This document shows, one piece after another, positions 28,452 to 37,373 of a stretch of 64,000 bases of DNA. The position numbers and the translations under genes were made by a program. This stretch comes from Streptomyces cirratus (GTDB taxonomy: Bacteria > Actinomycetota > Actinomycetes > Streptomycetales > Streptomycetaceae). The notes under the pieces were generated by a model. The model worked only from the letters and a program-made list of their open reading frames with translations, had not been told where the DNA came from and ran no database searches. The stretch lies in NCBI RefSeq assembly GCF_014650775.1, contig NZ_BMVP01000020.1, forward strand, positions 17,495 through 81,494. Direction: 5' to 3'. Each line of letters opens with the position of its first letter. The first letter of the stretch is position 1.

Positions 28452-28997
28452 TCAGGGCTGAGATGCCGGGCGGGTCCCGGGAAAGCCGCTGCGCTGACCC
28501 TCGTCCTGGTTTTCCAGGTGGCGGCTCATGTCGAGCAGGTGATGGCGCAGCTCGTGCACGGTGTGGACGGCGACCCAGCGAAGAGAGCGTTCCTTGGGCT
28601 CGGGGTAGGTGTATACCAAGGTGCGCTCCCAATCGGCGGGAGACAGCCGGTCGAGAACGTCGCCGAAGAGCAGGGCCGCGTCTTGGAGCTGGCGCGCGAC
28701 GTCGGCCGGATCCTGCCGGGCGTAGCCGTCGTGGTCGACCCGCTCGTCACGCCCCATGGACTCCGCGACCGGCGTATCACGGCGCCGCGCGGCCAGCACC
28801 CGCTCCCTCTGGACGAGCAGCACGTCACGCATGTGACAGGCGTACTCGAGAGGTGACCACACCTGCGGCGAGGAACGCTGTCGCAGCGCCGACGGTGCGG
28901 CTCGCAACAGGCCCGCGCATTCGCTCGCGTGGCCCTTGACGAGCATCGAGGCACTGGGGGCCAGGGCGAGGTCGTACTCGAAACCGCATCCGCGCAA
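28452..28997 (-). CDS. DinB-type helical bundle protein, probable N-terminal frameshift
   Basis: 181 residues from TTG 28997. A four-helix bundle with metal-binding DinB marks: VWSPLEYACHMRDVLLVQRE, then HTVHELRHHLLDMSRHL, with His spaced for one divalent metal. DinB/YfiT relatives use thiols such as mycothiol as cofactor or remain unassigned. An ATG 8 bases upstream (29005) opens in another frame with MTACAD; the family start would be expected to read like MTAC..CGFEYDL, and CGFEYDL is present in the TTG frame. One missing base near 28990-28994 would explain both, so a frameshift or sequencing error is likely. Confidence 0.7.
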   Translation of the reverse strand: MRGCGFEYDLALAPSASMLVKGHASECAGLLRAAPSALRQRSSPQVWSPLEYACHMRDVLLVQRERVLAARRRDTPVAESMGRDERVDHDGYARQDPADVARQLQDAALLFGDVLDRLSPADWERTLVYTYPEPKERSLRWVAVHTVHELRHHLLDMSRHLENQDEGQRSGFPGTRPASQP

Positions 28998-29139
28998 GCC
29001 GTCATGTACTCACGCTAGCAACCGCCCACAGCGCGTAGTCGAGCCGCTTTCCGCGTCGTCCGGGATCGGCGACGGGGTGTGGCGGAGCGGGCTGTCGGTC
29101 TGTGCATGTGGCGTACTTGGCGGTGTACTGCTGGGCGAT

Positions 29140-29429
29140 CTCCAGTTGATCGCGCCATCCAGGGCGCCGCCACGAGTACGCCGGGCAGCATCGTCCGCGC
29201 TGTGGTCACCGCGCGGAACAGGCGGGACACGGTCACGTCGTGGTCCGGGCGGTGCACGACGGCGATGTGGTCGCCCGCCCTGATGTCGCCCCCTCGGTGA
29301 CGCGGAGCATCGCTCCGGGGGACCCGGCGCGAGTGAAGCGGCGTACCCAGCGCTTCTCGTCGAGCCAGCGCGCCCGGACCATCGAACCGAACGCGGGTGT
29401 TGCCGCACCCGTCAGCGCCGCGCTCGTCT
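29140..29429 (-). pseudogene. MOSC-domain fragment
   Basis: Two frames together give the C-terminal half of a MOSC (molybdenum-cofactor sulfurase C-terminal) protein: WLDEKRWVRRFTRAGSPGAM, LRVTEG, then after a frameshift GDHIAVVHRPDHDVTVSRLF, RAVTTARTMLPGVL. MOSC proteins handle activated sulfur for molybdoenzymes or detoxification. The 5' half is absent because transposon-type sequence (DUF6262) is joined at about 29430. Confidence 0.65.
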
Positions 29430-29751
29430 CCTCGTTCACTTTCCGGTTGGCCTGCTGCAGTGCTCGCACCACTGTCTCGTGTGACTGGTGGTGGTGCGCT
29501 GGTGGTCGGGCAGCGCCGTCGTCCCGTGGCGGGGTGCTTGGTCGCGAGTTCTCGTAGCTTGGCCAGCAGCGGGGCCTGGGCGTCGCCATAAAGGAAGGTC
29601 GGGAGACCCCCGCCCTTGGAGCGACACCGGCGACGGTCACCGCTACGCCGTCGCGTTCCAGGGCCCCGAGGACGGCTTGGACGCGCTCGATGTAGGCCAG
29701 GCGGCGCTGCCGTGCAGCCTCGGCCAGGTGGGACGAGTTGTCAGCCCGCAT
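29430..29751 (-). mobile_element. DUF6262 (transposon-associated) gene remnant
   Basis: The frame starts like DUF6262 proteins (SSHLAEAARQRRLAYIERVQ, LGALERDGVAVTVAGVAPRA, GVSRP) then loses frame; the following SHETVVRALQQANRKVNEET belongs to the same family in another frame. DUF6262 is encoded beside tyrosine recombinases in actinobacterial site-specific transposons. No recombinase gene is present here, so it is a leftover. Confidence 0.65.
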
Positions 29752-29961
29752 CCACTTCCCCCTTCGGCTCGACTGGGCCGCCGGGAAAGTCGTCTGGCGC
29801 CGGGGCGACTCCGTCGTTCTCCTGCGGTCCTCCGCTCACCGGTGTCCCTCACCTGGAGGTCGTCGCCGACCAGTGGCACCAGTGTGAAGTCCGCGAGACG
29901 ATGACATCTGAGGGTTCAGAGCGCCTGGGGATACAAAGCACTCGCGCCTTGGAGCGTTGCC

Positions 29962-30249
29962 ATGACCACCAACCACAATTGCGGGCCGCAAGCCGACCCC
30001 GAGTTCTTCGACGCACTGAACAAGCTGTTCGAGCAGTACCCCGAAGCAGCGGACAGGTACATGATCAAATCCATGACCTTGGAACTCGAATACCTGAAGA
30101 TCGACTTTAGGAAGCAAGTAGGCGTGTCCCGCATCGAAGACGGCCGCATCATCACGGAGTTCGTCGACCGAGACCCCACACGCCATCGCCAATGCTGCGG
30201 ATATCACCACGGCGAATGCATCCTCGTCTGTGACCCCCCGCCGGTATGA
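29962..30249 (+). CDS. Small hypothetical protein
   Basis: 95 residues: TTNHNCGPQADPEFFDALNK, LFEQYPEAADRYMIKSMTLE, then KIDFRKQVGVSRIEDGRIIT, and a Cys/His-rich C-terminus (RHRQCCGYHHGECILVC) that could bind a metal. No signal peptide. GGAG lies about 8 bases before ATG 29962. I do not recognise the family; codon use is slightly less GC-rich than the neighbours. Alone between the MOSC/DUF6262 relic and the UvrA-like gene. Confidence 0.7.
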   Translation: MTTNHNCGPQADPEFFDALNKLFEQYPEAADRYMIKSMTLELEYLKIDFRKQVGVSRIEDGRIITEFVDRDPTRHRQCCGYHHGECILVCDPPPV

Positions 30250-30328
30250 GAACCGCTTAAAGCCGCGCACGTTCTTGTCGTTCGGCTGCGCGGGAAAGTC
30301 AGCTTGAGCTCGGCCCCTCGCGCCGCCG

Positions 30329-32797
30329 TCAGGAGCGCGCGAGCCGGGCCGCGAGGTAGGGCGCGGTGGCGCTGCGGCGGGCCCTCGCCACCTTGGCCGG
30401 CGGGCCCGTCGCGACCACCCGCCCGCCCGCGTCGCCGCCTCCCGGCCCGAGGTCGATGACCCAGTCGGCGGTGGCGATCGTGTCCAGGTCGTGCTCGACG
30501 AGGACGACCGTGTTGCCGGCGTCGACGAGCCGGTGCAGCTGTCGCAGCAGCAGCGCGATGTCCGAGGGGTGCAGCCCCGCCGTCGGCTCGTCGAGCAGGT
30601 AGAGCGCGTGCCCGCGGCGGGCCCGCTGCAGTTCGGTGGCCAGTTTGATGCGTTGCGCCTCACCACCGCTGAGTTCCGTCGCCGGCTGGCCCAGTCGCAG
30701 GTACCCCAGTCCCACCTCGCGCAACGTCTCCAGGCTGCGGGAGGCGGCGGGGACGGCGGACAGGAACGTGGCAGCGGTGTCGACGGACAGCGCCAGCACT
30801 TCCGCGATGTTCTTGCCGCGGTAGGTGACCTCCAGCGTTTCGGCGTTGTACCGGGCGCCGTGGCACGTCGGGCACGGCGCGTAGGTGCCGGGCAGGAACA
30901 GCAGTTCCACCGCGACGAATCCTTCGCCCTGGCAGGTCTCGCACCGCCCTTCGGGCACGTTGAAGGAGAACCTCCCGGCCGAGTAGCCGCGCGCCCTGGC
31001 CTCGTCCGTCGCCGCGTACAGCTTGCGCACCGCGTCGAACATGCCCGTGTACGTGGCCAGGTTGGACCGGGGAGTCCGGCCGATGGGCCGTTGGTCGACC
31101 CGGACCAGCCGGTCGAACGACTCGACCCCCGACGCGTCCTGGACGTCGACCTCCAGCCGCGCCTCCTCGGGCTCCTCGGGTACGAGTCCGAGGTGGCCGC
31201 GGACGACCTCGGCGAGCACCTGCGTCACCAGCGTCGACTTCCCGGAACCGGACACGCCCGTCACCGCCGTCAGTACGCAGAGCGGTACGTCGACGGACAC
31301 GTCGCGCAGGTTGTGGCGGGAGACGCCGCGCAGGCGCAGCCAGCCGTGCGGTGTGCGCGGGCGGTGATCGAGCGGCTGGGCGCGCCCGAACAGGTACTGG
31401 CTCGTGGCCGACTCCCCGACCCGCTCAAGACCGGCGACCGGGCCGCTGTACAGCACGCGTCCGCCGCCCTCGCCCGCGCCGGGGCCGATGTCGACCACCC
31501 AGTCCGCCCGGCGTACGACGTCCATGTCGTGCTCCACGACGAACAGCGAGTTGCCCGCCGCCTTGAGGCGGTCGAGCACGTCCAGCAGCGGTTCCGCGTC
31601 GGCCGGGTGCAGGCCCGCGGAGGGTTCGTCGAGGACGTAGACGACGCCGAACAGCCCCGAGCGCAACTGGGTGGCGATCCGCAGGCGTTGCGCCTCGCCC
31701 GGCGACAGGGTCGTCGAGCGGCGCCCGAGGCTGAGGTATCCGAGGCCCAGGTCGAGCAGTACGTCGACGCGCGCGACCAGATCGCCGCAGATCCGGACCG
31801 CGACCTCGGTCGTCTCCCCGGATCGGGCGGTCGACGTGGTGGCGTCGGCCTCGGGCCGCCGCGCGACGGGCCCCAGCAGCGCCACGACCTCGGTGAGCGG
31901 CATCGCGTTGATCTCGGCGATGGAACGTCCGGCGAAGGTCACGGCGAGCGCCTCGGGCCGCAGTCCGCTGCCGTGACACTCGGGGCAGGGCACACTCCGG
32001 ACGAACCGGAGCGCCCGTTCGCGCATCTTCTCGCTCTTGGAGTCGGCGAGGACGTGCATGACGTGCTTGCGGGCGCTCCAGAACTTGCCCTGGTAGCCGT
32101 AGTCGACGCGGTCCTCCTCCGGCTCGATGTACACGGAGGGCTGTTCGTCCGTGTACAGCAGCCAGTCCCGGTCCTTCTTCCTGAGCTTGCGCCACGGCCG
32201 GTCGATGTCGATCCCCAGGCCGTTCACGACACTGCGCAGGTTGGCGCCTTGCCATGCGCCCGGCCAGGCGGCGATCGCCCCCTCGCGGATGGTCAGCGAG
32301 GGGTCCGGGACGAGCAGGTCCTCGGCGACGTCGTGCACGACGCCCAGTCCGTGGCACTCCGGGCAGGCGCCGGCCGCGGTGTTGGGTGAGAACGACTCGG
32401 CTTCCAGCCGTGCGGCCCCGGGCGGATAGGTGCCGGCGCGGGAGTACAGCATGCGCAGCAGGTTGGACAGCGTGGTGATGGTGCCGACCGTCGAGCGCGA
32501 GCTGGGCGACCCGCGTCGCTGCTGCAGGGCGACGGCGGGTGGCAGTCCGGTGATTTCCTGCACGTGCGGTGCGCCGACCTGTTGCAGCAGCCTTCGGGCG
32601 TACGGCGCTACGGACTCGAAGTAGCGGCGCTGGGCTTCCGCGTAGAGCGTGCCGAACGCGAGCGAGGACTTGCCCGAACCGGAGACGCCGGTGAAGGCGA
32701 CCATCGCGTCCCGCGGAACGTCGACGTCGACGTTCCGCAGGTTGTTCTCACTGGCGCCCCGGACGTGCACGAAGGGGTCGCTCACGTCCTTGTTCAC
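30329..32797 (-). CDS. UvrA-like ABC protein (UvrA2 / drug-resistance type)
   Basis: 822 residues with two ABC ATPase modules as in UvrA. The first Walker A is GVSGSGKSSLAFG near residue 37, the second GVSGSGKSTLVTQV in the C-terminal half; each has its own signature region (LSPGEAQRLRIATQL and LSGGEAQRIKLATEL) and Walker B (YVLDEPSAGLHP, YLLDEPTAGLHP). Zinc-type cysteine pairs occur (CPECHGLGV, CPECHGSGL, CETCQGEG, CPTCHG). Full UvrA is about 950 residues; the shorter length fits UvrA2 or DrrC-like paralogues that confer drug or DNA-damage tolerance without strict need for UvrB. GTG 32797 has AGGAACG upstream. Monocistronic. Confidence 0.9.
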   Translation of the reverse strand: MNKDVSDPFVHVRGASENNLRNVDVDVPRDAMVAFTGVSGSGKSSLAFGTLYAEAQRRYFESVAPYARRLLQQVGAPHVQEITGLPPAVALQQRRGSPSSRSTVGTITTLSNLLRMLYSRAGTYPPGAARLEAESFSPNTAAGACPECHGLGVVHDVAEDLLVPDPSLTIREGAIAAWPGAWQGANLRSVVNGLGIDIDRPWRKLRKKDRDWLLYTDEQPSVYIEPEEDRVDYGYQGKFWSARKHVMHVLADSKSEKMRERALRFVRSVPCPECHGSGLRPEALAVTFAGRSIAEINAMPLTEVVALLGPVARRPEADATTSTARSGETTEVAVRICGDLVARVDVLLDLGLGYLSLGRRSTTLSPGEAQRLRIATQLRSGLFGVVYVLDEPSAGLHPADAEPLLDVLDRLKAAGNSLFVVEHDMDVVRRADWVVDIGPGAGEGGGRVLYSGPVAGLERVGESATSQYLFGRAQPLDHRPRTPHGWLRLRGVSRHNLRDVSVDVPLCVLTAVTGVSGSGKSTLVTQVLAEVVRGHLGLVPEEPEEARLEVDVQDASGVESFDRLVRVDQRPIGRTPRSNLATYTGMFDAVRKLYAATDEARARGYSAGRFSFNVPEGRCETCQGEGFVAVELLFLPGTYAPCPTCHGARYNAETLEVTYRGKNIAEVLALSVDTAATFLSAVPAASRSLETLREVGLGYLRLGQPATELSGGEAQRIKLATELQRARRGHALYLLDEPTAGLHPSDIALLLRQLHRLVDAGNTVVLVEHDLDTIATADWVIDLGPGGGDAGGRVVATGPPAKVARARRSATAPYLAARLARS

Positions 32798-33162
32798 CGT
32801 TCCTGATTACCTGATCGCGCCGGGAACCGCGCGGCAGGCGCCGTCACCGGGCCCCGCTCCCACGAGAAGCCGGAGAGTCCCGGTAGAAGCCGCTTCCAGG
32901 GACAGTCGATCCGACGTCCTCCGGCGAACGCGGTGGTGCACCCTCCCGGCGGCGCACTCTCCCAGTCGCCCCGGCGGCTCAGCCCCGGTAGCCCGGCTCG
33001 GCACCGGCACCGGCACCGGCACGGCCGCCGGCTTTCGGCGGATCGCACAGTTGAAGACCGTGACCTGCGGAGATGCCGCTCCTTACCGGTCGGCCTTGAG
33101 GGGGTTATCGTCGTCCGGACACGGACGGCAACCGGTCGTCTGTCCAACCCAGGGGAACCGAC
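32798..33162. other. Divergent promoter region with GGCACC repeat
   Basis: 365 bases between the UvrA-like and HopJ genes. It contains a (GGCACC)x4 microsatellite at 33000-33022. No gene seen. Confidence 0.5.
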
Positions 33163-33504
33163 ATGACCGATCTGGACTCGCTGCGGGCAAGCCTTGCGTC
33201 AGGTGAGCACGAGTTCGCCGACACCCTGTCCTTCGTCGCTGCGCATTACGCCTACCAGCCGCAGGCATTCCGCAACGGGGAACTGCAAAATGCCGCAGGT
33301 GAGAACGAGGGTTCCTGCAAGGCGCTGGGATTGGCCCTGCTGGAGGGGCTGAGCGACCAGGAAGCGCTGCTGGCATTCGGTGAGCACTATCGCAGCGTGC
33401 TGGCGACGCCGAACGGCACTGATCACGCCAACATCCGCAACCTCATGACCCACGGCCTGGCAGGGGTGGGTTTCGCCGGGCAACCACTGACCCGCAAGAG
33501 CTGA
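33163..33504 (+). CDS. HopJ type III effector family protein
   Basis: 113 residues matching the HopJ family: FADTLSFVAAHYAYQPQAFR, NGELQNAAGENEGSCKALG, LALLEGLSDQEALLAFGEHY, DHANIRNLMTHGLAGVGF. The family was named for a Pseudomonas syringae effector but is widespread in bacteria with no type III system, where it is probably a housekeeping protein of unknown function; no secretion signal is visible here. AGGGGA lies about 7 bases before ATG 33163. Monocistronic. Confidence 0.9.
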   Translation: MTDLDSLRASLASGEHEFADTLSFVAAHYAYQPQAFRNGELQNAAGENEGSCKALGLALLEGLSDQEALLAFGEHYRSVLATPNGTDHANIRNLMTHGLAGVGFAGQPLTRKS

Positions 33505-33645
33505 ACAGCGACGCACCAGTGCTCCGCCGGACGGGTACGTCCGCAGGACCGAGCTGACGGGCCGCTCCGCCGAGACGCTGCCGCGCCGGCCCCACCGGCT
33601 GCGGTGCGCCTGCGGCACCTGCTCAGGTGTGTCGTCGGCCCCTGC

Positions 33646-34377
33646 TCACGGGCGGGCGCGCAGAGCTTGCCCGTCCGGTGGCGGGGTGCCGGTGATGTTG
33701 GTGACGAGGCCGGTACACAGGTCGCGGAGTTTGACGTTGCGGTGCTGGGAAGCGGTGCGCAGGATCGCGAAGGCTTCCTCCGCGCTGCAGCGCTGCTGGC
33801 CCATGATGATTCCGGTGGCCTGGTCGATGACGCTGCGGGATGTGAGGGCCGTCTGTAGGTCGGCGGTGAAGGCGCGGGCGTCGGCGATGCGCTGGGCCAG
33901 TGCGATGCCTCCGGTGGCCTGGGCTGCGAGGCTGCGCAGGTCCGTGAGGTCGGCGTCGGTGACGGCGTCCGGCTTGGCCGCGTAGATGTTCAGGGCGCCG
34001 GCGGTGTCGGTGTGTGCGGCGATCGGCAACGACATCGAGGACCGTGTGCCGAGGGCGGCGGCGTAGGCGGGGTAGGGGCCCCAGCGCGCTTCGCCGAGCA
34101 TGTCGGCCACGGGCACCTCCTCGCCCGTGCGCAGGGCCTGCAAGCAGGGCCCGTCGTCCTGTCCGTACTGCGCTTCGTCCAGTTCGGGGGCGTTCTGGCC
34201 CGCGCTGACGACGGTGATGGGGCGGCCCTGGCGCTCCAGCGTGATACCGCAGCCCTCAGCCGCCGGCATCAGTTTCAGAGCAGCGTCGGCCAGGCCCTGG
34301 AGGAAGCCGTCGAGGGAATCGGTGTCCAGCAGGATCGAGGTCACATCCGGCAGACCGGGTGCGGGAGCGACGGACAT
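33646..34377 (-). CDS. GAF-ANTAR antiterminator regulator
   Basis: 243 residues. An N-terminal GAF sensor (about 15-160; EGCGITLERQGRPITVVSAG, DGPCLQALRTGEEVPVADML) is followed by an ANTAR RNA-binding three-helix domain (about 165-225; TALTSRSVIDQATGIIMGQQ, RCSAEEAFAILRTASQHRNV). ANTAR proteins bind paired hairpins in nascent mRNA and stop termination; the GAF ligand is unknown. The invariant Ala and aromatic positions of ANTAR helices are kept. ATG 34377 is preceded by GAAGGGAAA. Divergent from a STAS-domain gene, together suggesting a stress-signalling unit. Confidence 0.9.
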   Translation of the reverse strand: MSVAPAPGLPDVTSILLDTDSLDGFLQGLADAALKLMPAAEGCGITLERQGRPITVVSAGQNAPELDEAQYGQDDGPCLQALRTGEEVPVADMLGEARWGPYPAYAAALGTRSSMSLPIAAHTDTAGALNIYAAKPDAVTDADLTDLRSLAAQATGGIALAQRIADARAFTADLQTALTSRSVIDQATGIIMGQQRCSAEEAFAILRTASQHRNVKLRDLCTGLVTNITGTPPPDGQALRARP

Positions 34378-34785
34378 GATCGTTTTCCCTTCGGGGCAGA
34401 GCACGCAGATGGTCGACGTCGGGTGCCACTGGGGCCTGTGGGGTCCGACCCGAAGGGACGCCTCCAGCGCGGTCGGCCGCCAGCGGCCCGAGGGGGGCGG
34501 AAGGTGACAGCCCCTGCCTTCCACTATGCGCCTCGAAATCGGGCCCGTGCCCCGCCTTCTCCCCCGGAGACGGCGCGCGGCCTGCCGGGGCGCGACCGAT
34601 CCGGCTCGGCTTACTGGCAGAATGAGCGGTGGGTCAGGAAGCGGCCTCTCGCTTTGCGCTGCTTCCACGGAGACACTGTTGCCCGTTTCGCCCCTCTGCC
34701 GCCGTCTCGACGGCCACTGCTCGGCCATCGAGCACCAGGCGGTCCTCGGCTTCGACACCGGAACCTCAGACGGCGAGGCCGCCGA
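34378..34785. other. Divergent control region (408 bp)
   Basis: Lies between the GAF-ANTAR and STAS genes. No gene seen; frames open here are Arg/Pro-rich shadows. Promoters for both genes must lie here but I cannot point to matching -35/-10 pairs. Confidence 0.4.
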
Positions 34786-35202
34786 ATGAGCGTTCCTGGC
34801 GAGCTGCCCGTTTTGTCGCTGGCGACCAGGCCGCTTCCGCTGGGCGCCGACGGCATGGAGACCGGCGTCTCCTTGGCCGTCGTCACCGTATCCGGCCGTC
34901 TGGACCACACCGTCGGCTGGAAGCTGCGCAGTGTGATCAGCGATTGCCTCTTACAGGACGTGACCGTGCTCGTGCTGGATCTGGCCGCCCTGGATACCTG
35001 CGACGACGCGGGCCTGAACGTCCTCAGTGGGGCCGCCACCAGCACCGCTGCCATCGGCGGCGTCCTGTACCTGGCTGCCGTACCCGAGTACCTGCGACCC
35101 CGGCTTGCGGACATACTTCCCCCGGAGTCGTTGCCCCTGTACGCCGATGTGGATGCGGCTGTGACCGCCGCCCTGGCGAAGGACGCGGACGGTCCACGGT
35201 AG
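34786..35202 (+). CDS. STAS-domain anti-anti-sigma-like protein
   Basis: 138 residues forming one STAS domain: VVTVSGRLDHTVGWKLRSVI, VTVLVLDLAALDTCDDAGLN, VLYLAAVPEYLRPRLADILP. STAS proteins of the RsbV/SpoIIAA type release a sigma factor by binding its anti-sigma kinase, and are switched off by phosphorylating a Ser in the motif Asp-Ser-(Ser/Ala)-Gly. Here the motif reads CDDAG, with Asp in place of the Ser, so it cannot be phosphorylated there and may mimic the phosphorylated form. ATG 34786 has GAGG upstream. Divergent from a GAF-ANTAR regulator. Confidence 0.85.
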   Translation: MSVPGELPVLSLATRPLPLGADGMETGVSLAVVTVSGRLDHTVGWKLRSVISDCLLQDVTVLVLDLAALDTCDDAGLNVLSGAATSTAAIGGVLYLAAVPEYLRPRLADILPPESLPLYADVDAAVTAALAKDADGPR

Positions 35203-35321
35203 ATGACCCGGCCGAGCCACTCCGCCACTCGACGCTCGGCGCTCGGCGCTCGAACCGGACCCCGTGCGCGGACCGCCCGCGCATGCGCCGGGGAGCGGAA
35301 CACCGCCTCGCTCACGCGGGG

Positions 35322-35350
35322 TTGTCACGCACGGGCGGCACGCGGATAGT
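35322..35350 (+). promoter_or_regulatory. Housekeeping-type promoter
   Basis: TTGTCA (35322-35327), 17-base spacer, GATAGT (35345-35350): near consensus for the vegetative HrdB sigma. It lies 72 bases before the small secreted-protein gene. Confidence 0.6.
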
Positions 35351-35422
35351 GAGGGCCCGGGGCCTTGTCGCAACCGCCAGCGACTCGTTGCCCAGAGTGA
35401 AACCTGCGGTCAGGAGCCACGG

Positions 35423-35722
35423 ATGAAGCGCGTCGGATCCTTATTGACCTCGCTGGCCCTGGGCGCCGGACTGCTGGTGGCCGGGGCGAGTCCTGCGGCA
35501 GCTGACGCGTATGACTGCCGCACCTGGTACAAGTCCTCCACGACCGCTGCCGGTACATGCGTCAGCGGCACCGGCGAGTTCCGCGTGTACACGCGATGCA
35601 ACCGGCCCTGGGCCCAGGACTACACCGTCTACGACCCCACGTGGCGGCGGGTCGGCACCACCAGCACCGCCATCTGCTACAGCGGTGGCAAGCCGTACGG
35701 AGCGGGCATCCAGGTCCACTAG
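35423..35722 (+). CDS. Small secreted cysteine-containing protein
   Basis: 99 residues. Signal peptide MKRVGSLLTSLALGAGLLVA, cleaved near SPAAA-DAYD (about residue 28). The mature 70 residues have four cysteines (DCRTWYK, GTCVSGT, TRCNRPW, AICYSGG), enough for two disulfides, and many Tyr/Trp/Thr. No known domain recognised. CAGGAG lies upstream of ATG 35423 and a good promoter precedes it, so it is likely expressed. Monocistronic; an IS relic follows. Confidence 0.8.
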   Translation: MKRVGSLLTSLALGAGLLVAGASPAAADAYDCRTWYKSSTTAAGTCVSGTGEFRVYTRCNRPWAQDYTVYDPTWRRVGTTSTAICYSGGKPYGAGIQVH

Positions 35723-35769
35723 TCCACCGGATGGTCCATACGGACGCTCCCCGCGCCGGGACTTCAAGG

Positions 35770-36340
35770 CGTTCACGCGCTGGGCATCCTGCTCCCAGAG
35801 CACCTTGGACTCGGTCTCCTCCTGTGCGGACGGCGCGCCCGGCCGCGCCTCCGGGCGGAAGCGCCGCGAACTCCTCGGGGCTTGGCGAAGCGGAACTCCG
35901 GCCCGTGCTCCGACGGTCGGCCACCTCTCGGGTCGTAGACGCGCGGCGGCTTCGGCAGCCGCATCGCACGGTCGCCGCGGACGCGGCCGACCAGCTCCAC
36001 AGGCAGGTCCTGCAGGACCCGGGCCAGGCGCGTGACGTCGTAGCCGGCGTCGGTCACGATGGTGATGTCCGGCTCGCCCGGCGCCCGTCCGGGAAGCGGG
36101 CAGCGGCAGGCCGGCCAGCAACGACAGCAGCCGGGTGCTGTCGATCCGGCCCTGGTTGAGGCCGTCGTACACAGCTCCATACCCACGCCGGTGCCCGGGC
36201 AGCAATGTCCGCTCCACCGCCGAGCGCACCGCACCCGGAGCACACAGCACCGCGTCCGCCGGCTCGAACAGATCATCGCCCCGCAGGGTCAGACACGCGT
36301 ACAACTCATCCCGGAATCGTGACGGTCCTTGAAGCAGCAC
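35770..36340 (-). mobile_element. Decayed IS701-like DDE transposase
   Basis: Minus-strand frames give SRFRDELYACLTLRGDDLFE, PADAVLCAPGAVRSAVERTL, HRRGYGAVYDGLNQGRIDST, then after an internal deletion ITIVTDAGYDVTRLARVLQD, LPVELVGRVRGDRAMRLPKP, GPEFRFAKP. These are consecutive blocks of an actinobacterial IS4/IS701-like transposase. The first catalytic Asp region and the C-terminal third are gone, so it is inactive. Confidence 0.8.
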
Positions 36341-36414
36341 CAGGCAGCAGACGAAGGCCGCCCCAGCACCCGCGAATGCCCAGCCGGCTACCCAGTTCGA
36401 TACGCCGTTCGAAG

Positions 36415-36825
36415 TCAGTCAGGCAGCGCCACGGTGAGATCCACCTCGACGAGCTGTCCCGGGAAGCCCAGCTGGGCCACACCCAGGAGCGTGCTGGCGG
36501 TGGTGAACGCCGGCCTGAGGGCAGACTCGGTCAGCCGACGCCATGCGGCTCCGAGAACGTCCCGCTCATCGCTACGCACGTAGATCACTGACCGCACCAC
36601 ATGTTCAGGCTGGGCACTCACCGCGGCCAGGGCAGTGAGCGCGTTCACGACCACCTGGTCGACCTGCGTCTCGAGGGAACCGACACCGACGAGGTCACCG
36701 TTCCGATCAAGCGGGCACTGTCCTGCCAGATAGGCCGTACGCCCTGCCTCTACCACCGTGATGTGGTGGTAGCCCGGCGTCTCGTGCAGCTGCTCGGGGT
36801 TGATGCGGGTGATCTTCTCGGTCAT
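36415..36825 (-). CDS. RidA (YjgF/YER057c/UK114) family protein
   Basis: 136 residues of the RidA family: ITRINPEQLHETPGYHHITV, GRTAYLAGQCPLDRNGDLVG, VVVNALTALAAVSAQPEHVV, RSVIYVRSDERDVLG, LGFPGQLVEVDLTVAL. RidA trimers hydrolyse reactive enamine/imine intermediates such as 2-aminoacrylate and protect pyridoxal enzymes; the catalytic Arg normally sits in the strand around RSVIYV, though the exact paralogue (RidA versus Rid2-7) cannot be told. ATG 36825 is preferred; two upstream in-frame starts (to 36885) would add an atypical N-terminus. Alone among relics. Confidence 0.85.
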   Translation of the reverse strand: MTEKITRINPEQLHETPGYHHITVVEAGRTAYLAGQCPLDRNGDLVGVGSLETQVDQVVVNALTALAAVSAQPEHVVRSVIYVRSDERDVLGAAWRRLTESALRPAFTTASTLLGVAQLGFPGQLVEVDLTVALPD

Positions 36826-36958
36826 GTCCGCAAGTCTGCCCAGCATGGTGCCGGCACGCACCGCAATTTCCCCACCGGCAAGCACCCCGCAGCAACCTGA
36901 GATTGAAGAACGAGTTCAGCGCCTGCCACGAAAGCGAGCGCTGAGGTCGCGCCGGCTA

Positions 36959-37057
36959 CGGAACGGGCTGAGCCATCGGTTGCGCCCCTGCTGCCCGGAG
37001 GATCTCGGCAGCGTCAGGGTGAGGGCCGTTGTTCGCCCGGTCCAGCGGGGACTTTCC
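36959..37057 (-). pseudogene. Ankyrin-repeat C-terminal fragment
   Basis: The frame gives GKSPLDRANNGPHPDAAEIL, RAAGAQ, the last ankyrin repeat and C-terminal cap of an actinobacterial ankyrin protein (usual text like GETPLD.A...G..EAAELLRAAGA). Nothing upstream continues it. A relic. Confidence 0.5.
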
Positions 37058-37373
37058 TGTGGGCGGGACGCAACACCATGTCCCTGGGTATGCCCTTGTG
37101 CCCGGTGCGGTGCCGGACACGGTGCGCTGGGGTGTCCACATGCCGGTGACCTTCCTGCCCGACCCGAAGTCCTACTCGCGCACTGCCGGCCGGGCACTGG
37201 CACTGCACGCGCGGAGTCCGCCACACCCTGCCCATGGCGGCAGTGGACCGACTTCACGCCGAACCCAGTGCGGGATCCGCAGGAGTACCGGCGCGTCGCG
37301 GAAACCAGGCACTGAGCCCTCCGACCTGGCCGCTGGACGCCGACTGCTTCGGCCCCTCGGTAGAGTCTGGGCA
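37058..37373. other. No recognisable gene (316 bp)
   Basis: Frames on both strands are low-complexity and overlapping; no repeats or RNA genes seen. It belongs to the remnant-rich zone. Confidence 0.4.

Noticed and set aside
33163..33504. HopJ as a secreted effector
   Set aside because: No type III secretion genes or export signal are present; the family is widespread in non-pathogens.
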